From assembly GCA_964568975.1 (NCBI GenBank), contig CAZMSO010000016.1:4430-68429 (forward strand): a stretch of 64,000 nucleotides of DNA, read 5' to 3'. Of this stretch, positions 44,173 to 57,188 are shown one piece after another; positions within the stretch are counted from its first letter, which is position 1; every line of letters begins with the position of its first letter. Below the pieces are notes generated by a model. It was given only the letters and a program-made list of their open reading frames with translations, made no database searches and had not been told where the DNA came from. Position numbers and translations under genes: made by a program. The DNA is from CAZADA01 sp964568975. Lineage in GTDB: Bacteria; Pseudomonadota; Alphaproteobacteria; Caulobacterales; Maricaulaceae.

Positions 44173-45128
44173 GGCGTGGGTCCCGGCGCGGGCTTTGGGA
44201 CGGGCTTTGGAACAGCGTGAGCGGCGGTCTCGGGACGGGGCGGCGCCTTTGGGCGCGCGGCCATCACCGCTACCCCGCCGAGCGTCAAAAGCGCGCCCAA
44301 CATCAAGCGGGGCGTGAGCGGGTCGTGCAAGATCGTCACGCCGAACACCATGGCCCACAAGGGCGCCGTCAACCCCAACGGCGCCACAAGGGAGGCGTCA
44401 TAGCGGCGCAACAAAAAGTAATACGCGCCGTGGCCGAACATCGCCGCGCCAATGGCGACATAAGCGATCGCGGCCCACAACCCCCAGCCTCCGGCCGCTA
44501 AGGCCGCGGCCTGGCCCGTTTCCGTGAGCGCCGACGCCGCGAGCATCGGCCCGGCCGACCACGCCGCCACCCAGGCCTGCATGCGCAACGCGCCAGGGGG
44601 GTCTTTCAGCTGCTTCACCAGGATGGAGCCCGTCGCCGCCGCCAGCGCCGCGCCTGCGACAAGCGCCAGGCCGATGGAGAGCGCAAACGCATCGGGCCGG
44701 TACGCGATGGCCGCCACCCCCGCAAACGCCATCGCAATGCCGATTCCGCGACGCACGCCCACCCGCTCGCCTAACGCCAGGACAGACAAGATCACCGTCA
44801 GAGGCGCCGTCAATTGGATCGCCACCGCCGCCGCGGAGGGCGTCGCGCGCTCAAGGCCCCAATACATCAAAGCGAAGTGGGCGACGCCGAACGCCATAGC
44901 GATCAGCGCCACGCGCCCCCACTCCCGCGGAATCGGGCGCAGCAAGGGCGCGAGCACCAGGGCGACGAACACAAACCGCACCGCGGCGAAGAATAACGGC
45001 GGCGCGCCCGTAAACGCGGCGCTCGCGCCCTCGCCCGCCCAGCCCGCCAGGGCCCACTTCGTCACCACGAAGTTAAAGCCCCAAATCACGCCCACAGCGT
45101 TGATGAGAAGAAGATCGCGCCCGCTCAT
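44169..45128 (-). CDS. EamA/DMT family transporter
   Basis: 319 residues with ten membrane helices in two EamA repeats (LLINAVGVIWGFNFVVTKWA and GLALVAGAALAAATGSILVK begin the halves). Members export amino acids or other metabolites; the substrate is unknown. The C-terminal tail is a short Pro-Lys repeat (PKPVPKPAPGPTP) produced by a repeated DNA unit, and runs into the amidase start by a 4-bp overlap. Co-transcription with the amidase is likely, though a functional link is not evident. Confidence 0.88.
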   Translation of the reverse strand: MSGRDLLLINAVGVIWGFNFVVTKWALAGWAGEGASAAFTGAPPLFFAAVRFVFVALVLAPLLRPIPREWGRVALIAMAFGVAHFALMYWGLERATPSAAAVAIQLTAPLTVILSVLALGERVGVRRGIGIAMAFAGVAAIAYRPDAFALSIGLALVAGAALAAATGSILVKQLKDPPGALRMQAWVAAWSAGPMLAASALTETGQAAALAAGGWGLWAAIAYVAIGAAMFGHGAYYFLLRRYDASLVAPLGLTAPLWAMVFGVTILHDPLTPRLMLGALLTLGGVAVMAARPKAPPRPETAAHAVPKPVPKPAPGPTP

Positions 45129-45181
45129 GGCGCGCGGTGTAGCATGGACGCGCCGTCAACCCAGCCGTCCAGCGCTGCAGA

Positions 45182-45505
45182 TCAATTCGCGCCCACGTCG
45201 CCGCGCAGATCCACTGTCCAGCCCTGAGGCCCGCGGCGCGCGTCAAGCACCGCGGGGCCGTCGCGGCGCGCGCGCTCACCGCCGCGCAGCGCTTTCGACA
45301 CCAGCCACACCAGCGCCACAATAAGCCCGAGAACCGCCGCGACGGCGAACGCCGACACCGCCACAATCAGCCCCACAGCGCCAATCAGCACCACAAACGC
45401 GACCGCCGCCGCGGCCAAAACCGACCGCCGCAAGGCGACGCCCGCCGCCTGCGCCCGGCGCGTCCAGGAGGGTTCACGATCGTGCTCATGCATGTTCGAC
45501 GTCAT
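45182..45505 (-). CDS. Small membrane protein of unknown function
   Basis: 107 residues: polar N-terminus, two closely spaced membrane helices (SVLAAAAVAFVVLIGAVGLI and VSAFAVAAVLGLIVALVWLV) and a basic then polar tail ending GWTVDLRGDVGAN. No family is recognised. It lies 53 bp upstream of the EamA gene on the same strand and may share its message. Confidence 0.6.
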   Translation of the reverse strand: MTSNMHEHDREPSWTRRAQAAGVALRRSVLAAAAVAFVVLIGAVGLIVAVSAFAVAAVLGLIVALVWLVSKALRGGERARRDGPAVLDARRGPQGWTVDLRGDVGAN

Positions 45506-45622
45506 GGGTCCTCCACCATTCGCCGCCGGATGCGGCTTCGCCTGCGCTGATAGGACGCGCGATCCTTAAAGGTTGTTCCTTCATCGGGCGGCGTCAATCG
45601 TTTCACGCCGCAGCTTAAAGCG

Positions 45623-46345
45623 CTAACGCCTGTCTGCGGTTAATCCGCGTTCGCGTCGTACAGCCTCATACGCGGCGTTCACGGCCGCCATTTTTTCGTG
45701 GGCCAAGGTGATCGCGCTCAACGGCATGCCCCGACCGGCGAAGCGATCGGGATGATTCGCCGCCGCCATGCGCCGATACGCCCGCCGCAAATCACTGTCG
45801 CTGATGTCAGGATCCACGCCGAGCACAAGATAAGGATCGTCCGCGGCGCGGCCAAGCCAGCTGGCTTTGACGCGCGCGAATTCGCGCTCGGAAAAGCCAA
45901 ACAGCTCCGCGACCCGCGCGAGATAGGCAAGCTCCTCCTCCGTGACGCGGCCGTCAGCGGCGGCGATGTGGAACAAGCCGTCGAGCACGTCCTCCATCAA
46001 GCAGGGATAAGCCCGCCACCGCCGCGCCAACCGCGCGGCGTAGCTTTCAAAGCCCAAGGTGGTTTGGCCGGCGCGCGCGAAGGCGCGCTCCGCGCGGGCG
46101 GCGTCCGCCCCCTCAGCCTGGAACACGTCGCGGAAGGCGCGCTCCTCCTCCGCCGTCACAAGGCCGTCGGCTTTCGCAAGCTTCGCGCCCAAGGCGATCA
46201 CGGCGAGCGTAAACTCGGTGTCCCGGCCAGCGCGGTCGCGCGGGCACTCCTCGTCCTCCGGCGCCAGCGCGGCCGGGTCCGGCACATGCGGATCGACGCG
46301 ACGGGCGCGCTCGACGAACCCCGAGAGCTGACGCCAAAGTCCCAT
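45623..46345 (-). CDS. djlA: DjlA-like co-chaperone (TerB domain plus J domain)
   Basis: 240 residues. A TerB-like helical domain (LAVIALGAKLAKADGLVTAEE ... IAAADGRVTEEELAYLARVA, given in parts) is followed by a J domain with DPYLVLGVDPDISDSDLRRA and the diagnostic HPD in AAANHPDRFAGRG. J domains stimulate the ATPase of DnaK. The N-terminal membrane helix of enterobacterial DjlA is absent, as is common in alphaproteobacteria, where this gene often lies close to the amidase gene, as here. Confidence 0.9.
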   Translation of the reverse strand: MGLWRQLSGFVERARRVDPHVPDPAALAPEDEECPRDRAGRDTEFTLAVIALGAKLAKADGLVTAEEERAFRDVFQAEGADAARAERAFARAGQTTLGFESYAARLARRWRAYPCLMEDVLDGLFHIAAADGRVTEEELAYLARVAELFGFSEREFARVKASWLGRAADDPYLVLGVDPDISDSDLRRAYRRMAAANHPDRFAGRGMPLSAITLAHEKMAAVNAAYEAVRRERGLTADRR

Positions 46346-46433
46346 ATCCTCATGGTACCTCTATCAGAGTGTCTGAAAAGCGGCGATTTCGTCTCCTCGA
46401 CCTTCCGCCGCCGCCAGCCTGCGGAGACCCTTG

Positions 46434-50027
<3,594 letters not shown>

Positions 50028-50080
50028 CGCGCGCGACGGCGCCGTTCAACGATGTGGGCGGCGCGGCGATGTGGGCGGGC

Positions 50081-51871
50081 TCACATGCGGTAGCGCGCCA
50101 CCAGCTGGACGCGTTCATCCTGCTCCAAGGTCCGCGGATCCTCGCCCTCCTCATACTCTAAGCCGAGGGAGAAGCGATCGCCCGGCAGCAGCACATTCAG
50201 CTCGCTTTGAAAGAGTGCAGCGTCGGCGAGCGCGCCTTGCGTCACGTCATCGCGCAGCCGGTAAGACGTCAGCCAGCGCAAGCGGCTGCCCGTGCTCGCG
50301 AACACGCCGTTGAAGTGCATGTTCAATTCGAAATCCCCGCCAATGCGGACATACCGGTCAATGTCCTCCAAAGGCAGCGTGTCGCCGGGCTCAAACACCT
50401 CCGCATAATCCACCGCCGGAGAGGCGATGACTTGCATGTAGGGCGAAATGGCGCGGCGGATCAGCGGCAATTGCTGAAACCCCGGCACGGGAAACGTGGT
50501 GCGCGGGTCGCCAATGAGGCCCACGCTGGGCGTGAACAGGACTTGGGCGCGGGCGAAGGCGGATTCAAAACTCGTGTCCGTCACCCACTCCAGCGACACC
50601 GGCGCTTGAATGCGCACGCGGCTGGCCTTGTAGGTTCGCCCGCCATGATCAATGGCGTCGTCAATCGTGACGGCCGCGCACTGATCGCCGCCGCGCATCG
50701 CGCGCTCCTCACAAATTTCACGGCTGCGCGCACGCCCGCGCTCAAGAAAAGACGACACCTCAAACCCGACAGAGACGAAATCCACGTCGACGTCCGTGGT
50801 GTCGTCCTCCTCGTCGATGATGGCGCGCCGCTTGACCGCCAGGTAAGGGCGCACCTCAGTGCCGGACAAACGGTAAGTGAAGTCCCGCTCAGGCGTTGTC
50901 GAGAAGTGTTCAAAGAAGTCGCGGTTCACTTGCTCAGGGGTGTACGCAGACCAGGGCGTGGGCACCGACCAGGGGTCGACAGACACCGCAAATTCCCAGT
51001 CCCAAATCTGGGTGTTGCTTTCATTGTTGAGGCTGACCGCCAGACCCGCGCCTTTGCGCTGGGACACGGGACGGTCGACATCGCGTTCAGTCGCTCCCAC
51101 GCGCAAGCTCCGGCGTACATGCCTAATCGGCCCGCCCTCGCCCCGCGCGCGCTCGACGCTCAGGAATTCTTCGCGCCCGCGGGGGCAGCTGGCGAGGATC
51201 CGAAAGCGGCCATGGCGGTCGCCGATTAAGTTCTCCGCCCAACTGTCCGGGGCGTTGAGCACTTGCGACAAGAATGAGTTCTCATACTGCTTGTGGCGCG
51301 CGAAAATCAGCTGCTCTGTGTGGCGCAGCTCCACGCGCCGGCCGTCCTCAGCTGTCCAGGAGAGGATGGAATCATCGCGGTCCTCGCCGTCTTCCAGCGT
51401 GAACATGCGCGCGAGCGCCCGCGCCATGCGGCTGATGGCGTCGGTCTCAAGGTCGGGGTCCGTTTCGCCACGTTGATCGGCGGCGCGCAAGGCGCGCATG
51501 CGCGCGCCCACCGCGGCGCCGAGCCAGCGTCGAAACTCATTCTGGCCGTAAATCCGATCGCGGGACCCCTCCACCGGGACGAGATATGCGCGCACCAGGG
51601 CCTGCACGAGGCGGCGGCTTGGATAGGTCGCCACGTCGCGCCCGTCCGCCTGCGCCTCGGGCGTGCATTCGGGTCGGTTCTCCGGCGACAAATCGCGCCA
51701 GAGCGTCTCAAGTGGGTGGACCGGCGCACGCGCCGGCTCGATGGCCGACGCCTCGGCGGAAGGCTCCTGCGGCTGGGCCGCCGCCATTGGCGCGGCGCCC
51801 GCGAGCCACACAAGAACGGCAAGGGCGGCGCCGCCGTGATCGATGCGCATTTTCACGATCACACTCCGCAT
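50081..51871 (-). CDS. Exported protein of unknown function, possible outer membrane barrel
   Basis: 596 residues. A signal peptide (ALAVLVWLAGAAPMAAAQ) precedes an Ala/Pro linker and a large domain with many alternating polar/hydrophobic stretches in the C-terminal half (RIGGDFELNMHFNGVF, RLRWLTSYRLRDDV, RFSLGLEYEEGEDP, VQLVARYRM). This is the look of a beta-barrel, but the last residue is Met, not the usual aromatic. Four Cys lie in ASCPRG, REICEE and GDQCAA. No known family is recognised. It stands alone, convergent to the hydantoinase gene and divergent from the hydrolase gene. Start codon choice (ATG 51871) is uncertain. Confidence 0.6.
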   Translation of the reverse strand: MRSVIVKMRIDHGGAALAVLVWLAGAAPMAAAQPQEPSAEASAIEPARAPVHPLETLWRDLSPENRPECTPEAQADGRDVATYPSRRLVQALVRAYLVPVEGSRDRIYGQNEFRRWLGAAVGARMRALRAADQRGETDPDLETDAISRMARALARMFTLEDGEDRDDSILSWTAEDGRRVELRHTEQLIFARHKQYENSFLSQVLNAPDSWAENLIGDRHGRFRILASCPRGREEFLSVERARGEGGPIRHVRRSLRVGATERDVDRPVSQRKGAGLAVSLNNESNTQIWDWEFAVSVDPWSVPTPWSAYTPEQVNRDFFEHFSTTPERDFTYRLSGTEVRPYLAVKRRAIIDEEDDTTDVDVDFVSVGFEVSSFLERGRARSREICEERAMRGGDQCAAVTIDDAIDHGGRTYKASRVRIQAPVSLEWVTDTSFESAFARAQVLFTPSVGLIGDPRTTFPVPGFQQLPLIRRAISPYMQVIASPAVDYAEVFEPGDTLPLEDIDRYVRIGGDFELNMHFNGVFASTGSRLRWLTSYRLRDDVTQGALADAALFQSELNVLLPGDRFSLGLEYEEGEDPRTLEQDERVQLVARYRM

Positions 51872-52129
51872 TCGCCCGCAGGCGCGCCGCCAGGGCTGAC
51901 GCCGCGCCGCGCCGAGGACCGACGCTATGACAGCGCGCGCGGCGCAGGCGCGGGGCGTTTCGCTGTTTGGTCGCGGCCGCCGTCATCGCGAATCAGCCCG
52001 ACCTCGCACCAGAGACACCGCGCAAACGCGACGCTTTCATGGCTCGATTCGTCCTAACAGGAGGCTGCGCGCGGGCCGCAGGATTGGCGTAAGTTTGACG
52101 TGAACGTAAGCGGCAGATATGCGTTTGGG

Positions 52130-53143
52130 ATGTCTGATGTGGCACCACCCAGCGCGTCATCCAGCGCCGACGCCGCGACCCGCGACACGCACACCTTTCC
52201 CCTCGCGCACCTGAACGGCGCGCCGGCGCCCGCGCCGGCGTGGTTTGACGCCGCCCTCGCCGCGCCGCGCACTGACGGCGTCGTGGAGGTGGAGGGCGCG
52301 CGCATCGCCTGGCGGCGGTGGGTGCCGGAAAACCGCGACACGCCGAAGCGCGGCCTTGTGTTTGTGCATGGCGGCCTCGCGCATTTGGGATGGTGGGATT
52401 TCATCGCGCCCTTTTTCACGGACGCCTGGACGCCGATGGCGCTCTCATTATCGGGCATGGGGGCGTCTGATCATCGCGACGTCTATCGCAGCGCCTGTTA
52501 TGTCGCTGAAGTGGTGGCGGCCGCGCGCGCGGGCGGCGTTATGACGGACGCCATGGCCGAGGCGGACAAGCCGGTGCTGATCGGCCATTCCTTCGGCGCC
52601 ATCGTCTCCATGGCGGTGGCGGCGGCTGCGGGTGATCACTTTGGCGGGGCTGTGCTGATGGACATTCCCGTCACACCGCCCAAGGTGGAAGGCGCTGGCG
52701 AGCCCCGCCGCCGCGGCGGGCGCGTCTACCCCACACTGGCGGACGCCCTGGCGCGGTTTCGCCTCATGCCGGATCAAGAGTGCGAGAACCTCTATCTGGT
52801 GGATCACGTCGCCCGCGGCGCGCTGCACCAGGTTGATGGACCGGACGGCGCGGGCTGGACGTGGCGGCACGACCCCGCATTGTGGGTGAAACGCGACCGG
52901 AGCGAGCGGTTCGACCCTGTCGCCCTCATCACCGGGGCCCAGTGTCCGCTTGCGTTTGTGCGCGGCGCGCTGTCGGCCCTTGTCACGGATGAGTCCTGGG
53001 CGTTCATGGCGGCGAACTTGCCGGCCGGAGCGCCGATGGCGACGGTGCGTGAAGCGCGCCATCATGTGCTGTTGGATCAGCCGATCGCCACCGTGGCTGC
53101 GCTTGAGGGGCTGTTGGCGGCGTGGGCGCCGACGGGGCGATGA
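52130..53143 (+). CDS. Alpha/beta hydrolase
   Basis: 337 residues. The fold is shown by GLVFVHGGLAHLGWWDF (oxyanion region), SLSGMGASDHRD, the nucleophile elbow GHSFG with its Ser, and a C-terminal REARHHVLLDQP with the catalytic His. No signal peptide, so cytoplasmic. The substrate cannot be told. ATG 52130 gives MSDVAPPSAS; a GTG ten codons upstream would add an unrelated stretch. The 258 bp upstream carry no gene. Confidence 0.85.
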   Translation: MSDVAPPSASSSADAATRDTHTFPLAHLNGAPAPAPAWFDAALAAPRTDGVVEVEGARIAWRRWVPENRDTPKRGLVFVHGGLAHLGWWDFIAPFFTDAWTPMALSLSGMGASDHRDVYRSACYVAEVVAAARAGGVMTDAMAEADKPVLIGHSFGAIVSMAVAAAAGDHFGGAVLMDIPVTPPKVEGAGEPRRRGGRVYPTLADALARFRLMPDQECENLYLVDHVARGALHQVDGPDGAGWTWRHDPALWVKRDRSERFDPVALITGAQCPLAFVRGALSALVTDESWAFMAANLPAGAPMATVREARHHVLLDQPIATVAALEGLLAAWAPTGR

Positions 53144-53288
53144 GCCGGCCGCGGCCGGGTGGGCGCGGAAAATCACGGCATGTGATGGGCTTCAGCGGGC
53201 ACCGGAAACCGCGCGTCAAGCACAGGGCTCTCTTGATGGCGCGCGGAGCGCGTGCTAGCGCGCTCGGCGATTGAGGATGGGAGGCCCC

Positions 53289-53597
53289 ATGACAGCCCCA
53301 AACGATTACGCCCGCGGCGGCATGGATGTGTCGGAGCAGACGCGCACGTTCAATGGATTTATGCGTGTGACTGTGTGGGCGTCGGCGTTGACGGCCGTGG
53401 CGGTGTTGTATCTGACCCTCGTGTTCGCCGCGGGCGCGCCGGCTTTCGGCGCGTTGGCCGTCGCTGTGGTCGCGGCGTTGGCGGCCGGGTTCGGCTTACG
53501 CTTGTCGATTGCGTGGTATGTGACGGTGGCCGTGATGACCGTCGCCGCGATCGCGATGACGGGTTTTGTGGTTGTGCTGCGCGCGGCGATGGGCTGA
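53289..53597 (+). CDS. aa3-type cytochrome c oxidase subunit IV
   Basis: 102 residues. The cytoplasmic start YARGGMDVSEQTRTFNGFM is characteristic of the bacterial CoxIV family, followed by membrane helices. The fourth, non-catalytic subunit of aa3 oxidase in alphaproteobacteria consists of little more than one helix; here extra hydrophobic stretches suggest two or three helices (VWASALTAVAVLYLTLVFA, IAWYVTVAVMTVAAIAMTG). ATG 53289 lies four bases after GGGAGG. Its place just before pntA is common in alphaproteobacteria. Confidence 0.82.
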   Translation: MTAPNDYARGGMDVSEQTRTFNGFMRVTVWASALTAVAVLYLTLVFAAGAPAFGALAVAVVAALAAGFGLRLSIAWYVTVAVMTVAAIAMTGFVVVLRAAMG

Positions 53598-53639
53598 AGC
53601 TCACCGCCACACGGACGCGCACGGAGCGGGAGTGACGCG

Positions 53640-54776
53640 ATGAATTTGGGCGTGGCGAAAGAGACCCGCGATGGGGAGACGCGCGTCGCGGCCTCGCCTG
53701 ACACTGTGAAGAAACTCATCGCCGCGGGCCATGATCTCGTTATTGAAGCCGGCGCGGGCGCGGCGTCATCGGTGTCGGACGCTGATTTCCAAGCCGCCGG
53801 CGCGCGCATCGGGTCAGCCGCCGACGCCTGGGGCGCGGATGTGGTGTTGTGCGTGCGCGGACCCACGCGCGAGCAGCTGGCTCACATGAAGCCGGGCGCG
53901 GGGCTTGTCGGTCTGCTTGAGCCTTATGACGATCGGTCGATGCTTGATGCTTACGCGTCCGCACGGGTCGACGCGTTTGCGATGGAGTTCACGCCGCGGA
54001 TCACCCGCGCGCAGTCCATGGACGCCCTCTCCTCCCAAGCCAATTTGGCCGGCTATCGCGCCGTGATTGAAGCCTCCCAAGTCTATGGCCGCGCGTTGCC
54101 GATGATGATGACGGCCGCCGGCACTGTGGCCGCTGCGAAGTGTTTCATTATGGGCGCAGGCGTCGCAGGGCTGCAGGCGATCGCCACGGCGAAGCGTTTG
54201 GGCGCGATCGTCTCCGCCACGGACGTGCGTCCCGCCGCGAAGGAGCAGGTGGAGAGCCTGGCGGCCAAATTCATTGCGGTGGAAGACGAGGAGTTCCAAG
54301 CCGCCCAGGACGCCGGCGGCTACGCCAAGGAAATGTCCGACGCATACAAACAAAAGCAAGCGGAGCTGACGGCGAGCCACATCGCGAAACAAGACATTGT
54401 CATCACCACCGCTCTGATCCCCGGCCGCCCGGCGCCGCGCTTGATCACGTCTGGGATGGTGACGTCCATGCGTCCGGGCTCCGTCATCGTGGACATCGCC
54501 ACCGCCCGCGGCGGCAATGTGGAAGGTGCGGTGAAGGATCAGGTGGTGACCACGGACGGCGGCGTGACCATCATCGGCTGGTCGAACTTGCCCGGCCGCC
54601 TGGCCGCGGACGCCTCCGCGCTTTACGCGAAAAACCTGTTCAACCTCTCCCCGCTCCTCACCGCCGATGAGGGCGCGGGCTACGCGCCCAAATGGGATGA
54701 CGAGATCATTCAGGGCATGGCGTTGACCCGCGACGGCGCGGTGGTGCATCCCAACTTCGCGACAGAGACGGCGTAA
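53640..54776 (+). CDS. pntA: NAD(P) transhydrogenase alpha subunit, part 1 (PntAA)
   Basis: 378 residues. The soluble NAD(H)-binding dI component: N-terminal MNLGVAKETRDGETRVAASP, the Rossmann motif FIMGAGVAGLQAIATAKRLG and ATDVRPAAKEQVESL, and the end of the catalytic lobe (VIVDIATARGGNVEGA). The complete enzyme couples hydride transfer between NADH and NADP to proton flow and needs PntAB and PntB (membrane part and NADP-binding part). Neither follows here: the next gene is the opposite-strand cobO. Either the partners lie elsewhere or this is a rearrangement point. Confidence 0.94.
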   Translation: MNLGVAKETRDGETRVAASPDTVKKLIAAGHDLVIEAGAGAASSVSDADFQAAGARIGSAADAWGADVVLCVRGPTREQLAHMKPGAGLVGLLEPYDDRSMLDAYASARVDAFAMEFTPRITRAQSMDALSSQANLAGYRAVIEASQVYGRALPMMMTAAGTVAAAKCFIMGAGVAGLQAIATAKRLGAIVSATDVRPAAKEQVESLAAKFIAVEDEEFQAAQDAGGYAKEMSDAYKQKQAELTASHIAKQDIVITTALIPGRPAPRLITSGMVTSMRPGSVIVDIATARGGNVEGAVKDQVVTTDGGVTIIGWSNLPGRLAADASALYAKNLFNLSPLLTADEGAGYAPKWDDEIIQGMALTRDGAVVHPNFATETA

Positions 54777-55061
54777 GCAGCGCCGACAGACGGCAGCCCG
54801 GCCGCGGGCCCATGAAGGGGCGCGCGCATTCAAAGCCCATTGCGTGTGGATCCTCAGGGCATCACGTGTGCGCCGCCCGAGGATGACGGCGCGCCGCCAC
54901 GACGCACGCCGCCTCTCGGAACGCCGCCTCTGGGAACGCCGCGAAAAGCGGAGCGAGGATCTATGCGCCGTCGGCGGGCGCTCCATGGGTGCAGGCTCTC
55001 TGCGCTCACTCCTGAGTTCGCATGATGATCAGAGCCGAATGCGGGCCGCGGCGAAACATCC
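54777..55061. other. Gene-free stretch after pntA, with 15-bp repeat
   Basis: No remnant of pntAB is recognisable in any frame. CGGAACGCCGCCTCT at 54917-54931 is followed by a second, partly matching copy up to about 54945. The stretch separates pntA from the convergent cobO. Confidence 0.6.
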
Positions 55062-55688
55062 CTAATAATCAATGCCGCGTTGGGCTTTAACGCCGGCCTT
55101 GAAGGGGTGCTTGATCTCGCGCATCTCGCTCACAAGGTCGGCGTAGTCTATGATCGCGTCCTTCGCGCCGCGGCCGGTAAGAATGACGCTGGTGCGGTCA
55201 GACCGCGCTTTCAGCGCATCAAGCACCGCCGCCGGCGTGAGATAGTCCAACATCAGCGCGATGTTGATCTCGTCCAGGACGACCAAGTCGTAATCGCCAG
55301 ACGCCATGAACTCTCGCGCTTGGTCGAGCGCCGCTTCCGACGCCGCGACGTCGCGGGACCGGTCTTGGGTGTCCCAGGTGAAGCCTTCGCCCATCGTCCG
55401 CCAAGTGAGCTGATCGGGAAAACGGTCGAAGAACTGGCGCTCGCCCGTCACCCAATCGCCCTTGATAAATTGCACCACCGCCACCTGATGGCCCCAGCCC
55501 AAGGCGCGCGCGATCACACCAAAGGCGGAGCTCGACTTGCCTTTGCCGTCGCCCGTGTGGACAAGCACCAAACCGCGGCCGGGATCGCCGGCTTCGGCCA
55601 CTTTGCGCTTTTGCTCGGCTTGGAGCGCTTTCATGTCATCCGTGTGGGCGCGGTCAGCGCCGTCGGGCGTGGGCGTGTCAGCGGTCAT
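55062..55688 (-). CDS. cobO: Corrinoid adenosyltransferase CobO/BtuR
   Basis: 208 residues. It transfers the adenosyl group of ATP to Co(I) of cobyrinic acid diamide or salvaged corrinoids. The ATP loop VHTGDGKGKSSSAFG near residue 45-58, VVQFIKGDWVTGERQF, LVVLDEINIALMLDYL and LTGRGA are family marks; the end KAGVKAQRGIDY is the typical C-terminus. It lies 6 kb from the B12 uptake operon, consistent with salvage of imported corrinoids; no de novo cobalamin genes are in the window. Confidence 0.95.
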   Translation of the reverse strand: MTADTPTPDGADRAHTDDMKALQAEQKRKVAEAGDPGRGLVLVHTGDGKGKSSSAFGVIARALGWGHQVAVVQFIKGDWVTGERQFFDRFPDQLTWRTMGEGFTWDTQDRSRDVAASEAALDQAREFMASGDYDLVVLDEINIALMLDYLTPAAVLDALKARSDRTSVILTGRGAKDAIIDYADLVSEMREIKHPFKAGVKAQRGIDY

Positions 55689-55829
55689 GGCGGCCTTTCG
55701 TGCGCGAGCGGCGGCGGAGCGCGTCGCGCGCGCGACGCCCCAGACAAACCATACGATGGTGGGGCCGAAAGGCTAGGGCCGCGACCGCGACGGCTTGCAC
55801 GTCGCGACCATCCGACCCAGGGTGCGCGG

Positions 55830-57125
55830 GTGACTGACGGCCCTTCCCCCTCCGCGGCGTCCCACGCCCCAACGCCGGCCCCGGGCGCACGCCCGGCCGC
55901 GGCGGCCTTTATCGTGGCGACTGTGTTCATTGACGCCCTTGGTTTCAGCCTGATCATGCCGGTCTTGCCGTTCTTGATCCAAGAGCTCACAGGCGAGGGC
56001 GTGGCGGCGGCGGCGCGATGGGGCGGCCTGGCGACCTTCGTCTACGCGATTATGCAGTTTGTGTTTTCGCCCGTGTTCGGCGGCCTGTCGGATCGGTTCG
56101 GGCGGCGGCCAGTGCTCTTGATGTCGCTGACGGCGCTGGCGGTGGATTTCCTGCTGATGGGGCTCGCCCACGCGCTGTGGGTGTTTTTCATCGCGCGTCT
56201 GTTGTCAGGGATTTTCGCGGCCACCTACTCGACCGCCAACGCCTACATCGCCGACACCACGCCCGCCGACCGGCGCGCGGAACGCTTCGGCTGGTTGGGC
56301 GCAGCCATGGGTCTGGGCTTTGTCCTTGGGCCGGCCTTAGGCGGCGCGTTGGGAGAGGTGAGCCCGCGCGCACCCTTTTTCGCGGCCGCCGCCATTGCCG
56401 CGCTCAATGCAGCGTATGGCTTTTTCGTCGTACCGGAGTCCCTCACGCGGGACAACCGCCGCGCGTTTTCCTGGGCGCGGGCGAATGTGTTTGGTTCGCT
56501 GCGCCAACTGTCGAAGATCGACGGCCTCAGCACGCTGGTGGCGGTGTCTTTCTTGGCGAGCCTGTCGGAGTTCGTCTACCCGGCGGTGTGGTCTTATGTG
56601 GCGATCGGGAAGTTCGGCTGGTCGTCCCGGGAGATCGGCCTGTCGGTGGCGTATTTCGGGGCGGTGTTCGCCGTCTCCCAAGCGGCGGTGATCCCGCTCC
56701 TGATGCCGCGGCTCGGCGCGCGGCGCGCGATTTGGATCGCCACCAGCGTCGAGGTCGTGTCGCTGGCGGGCTTGGCCTTCGCGCCCAACGGCGTATGGGT
56801 TTATTTCTGGATCTCGACGGCGCTGATCAGCGGCATGCAAGGCCCGGCTTTGCAAAAAGTGATGACGGAGCGGGTCGCCGCCGACGCCCAGGGCGAGCTG
56901 CAAGGCGGGCTCTCCGCGCTCACTGGGATCGTGTTGATCATTGCGCCGCTGATGTACACGCAAGTGTTCGCCGCCTTTGACGAGGGCGCCGGCGGCGTGC
57001 GGTTTCCCGGAGCGCCGTTCTTGGTGGCCGCGGCGGTCTCGGCGGCGGCGCTGGCGCTCTTCATGGCGCGCAAACGGCGCTCAACCAACACTCACGCCCA
57101 TGACACGCCGCCTGCGGCGGAGTAA
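55830..57125 (+). CDS. MFS transporter, TetA/TCR-like
   Basis: 431 residues from the GTG at 55830; the open frame upstream is antisense to cobO. Twelve membrane helices; FIDALGFSLIMPVLPFLIQEL, then GGLSDRFGRRPVLLMSL (motif A) and YIADTTPADRRAERFGWLGA match the tetracycline-efflux-like TCR group. This group includes many chromosomal transporters with unknown substrates, so a resistance role should not be assumed. Pro/Ala-rich N-terminal tail. It is divergent from cobO and followed by phaC after 63 bp. Confidence 0.85.
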   Translation: MTDGPSPSAASHAPTPAPGARPAAAAFIVATVFIDALGFSLIMPVLPFLIQELTGEGVAAAARWGGLATFVYAIMQFVFSPVFGGLSDRFGRRPVLLMSLTALAVDFLLMGLAHALWVFFIARLLSGIFAATYSTANAYIADTTPADRRAERFGWLGAAMGLGFVLGPALGGALGEVSPRAPFFAAAAIAALNAAYGFFVVPESLTRDNRRAFSWARANVFGSLRQLSKIDGLSTLVAVSFLASLSEFVYPAVWSYVAIGKFGWSSREIGLSVAYFGAVFAVSQAAVIPLLMPRLGARRAIWIATSVEVVSLAGLAFAPNGVWVYFWISTALISGMQGPALQKVMTERVAADAQGELQGGLSALTGIVLIIAPLMYTQVFAAFDEGAGGVRFPGAPFLVAAAVSAAALALFMARKRRSTNTHAHDTPPAAE

Positions 57126-57188
57126 CCTGTCACACGCGTCGGTCACAGTAGTCCATGACACCGGCGACACAACACAGGTGCGAGACGC

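Noticed and set aside
54840..55025. Possible remnant of pntAB after pntA
   Set aside because: The frame is Arg/Pro-rich with a DNA repeat and has none of the hydrophobic helices of PntAB.
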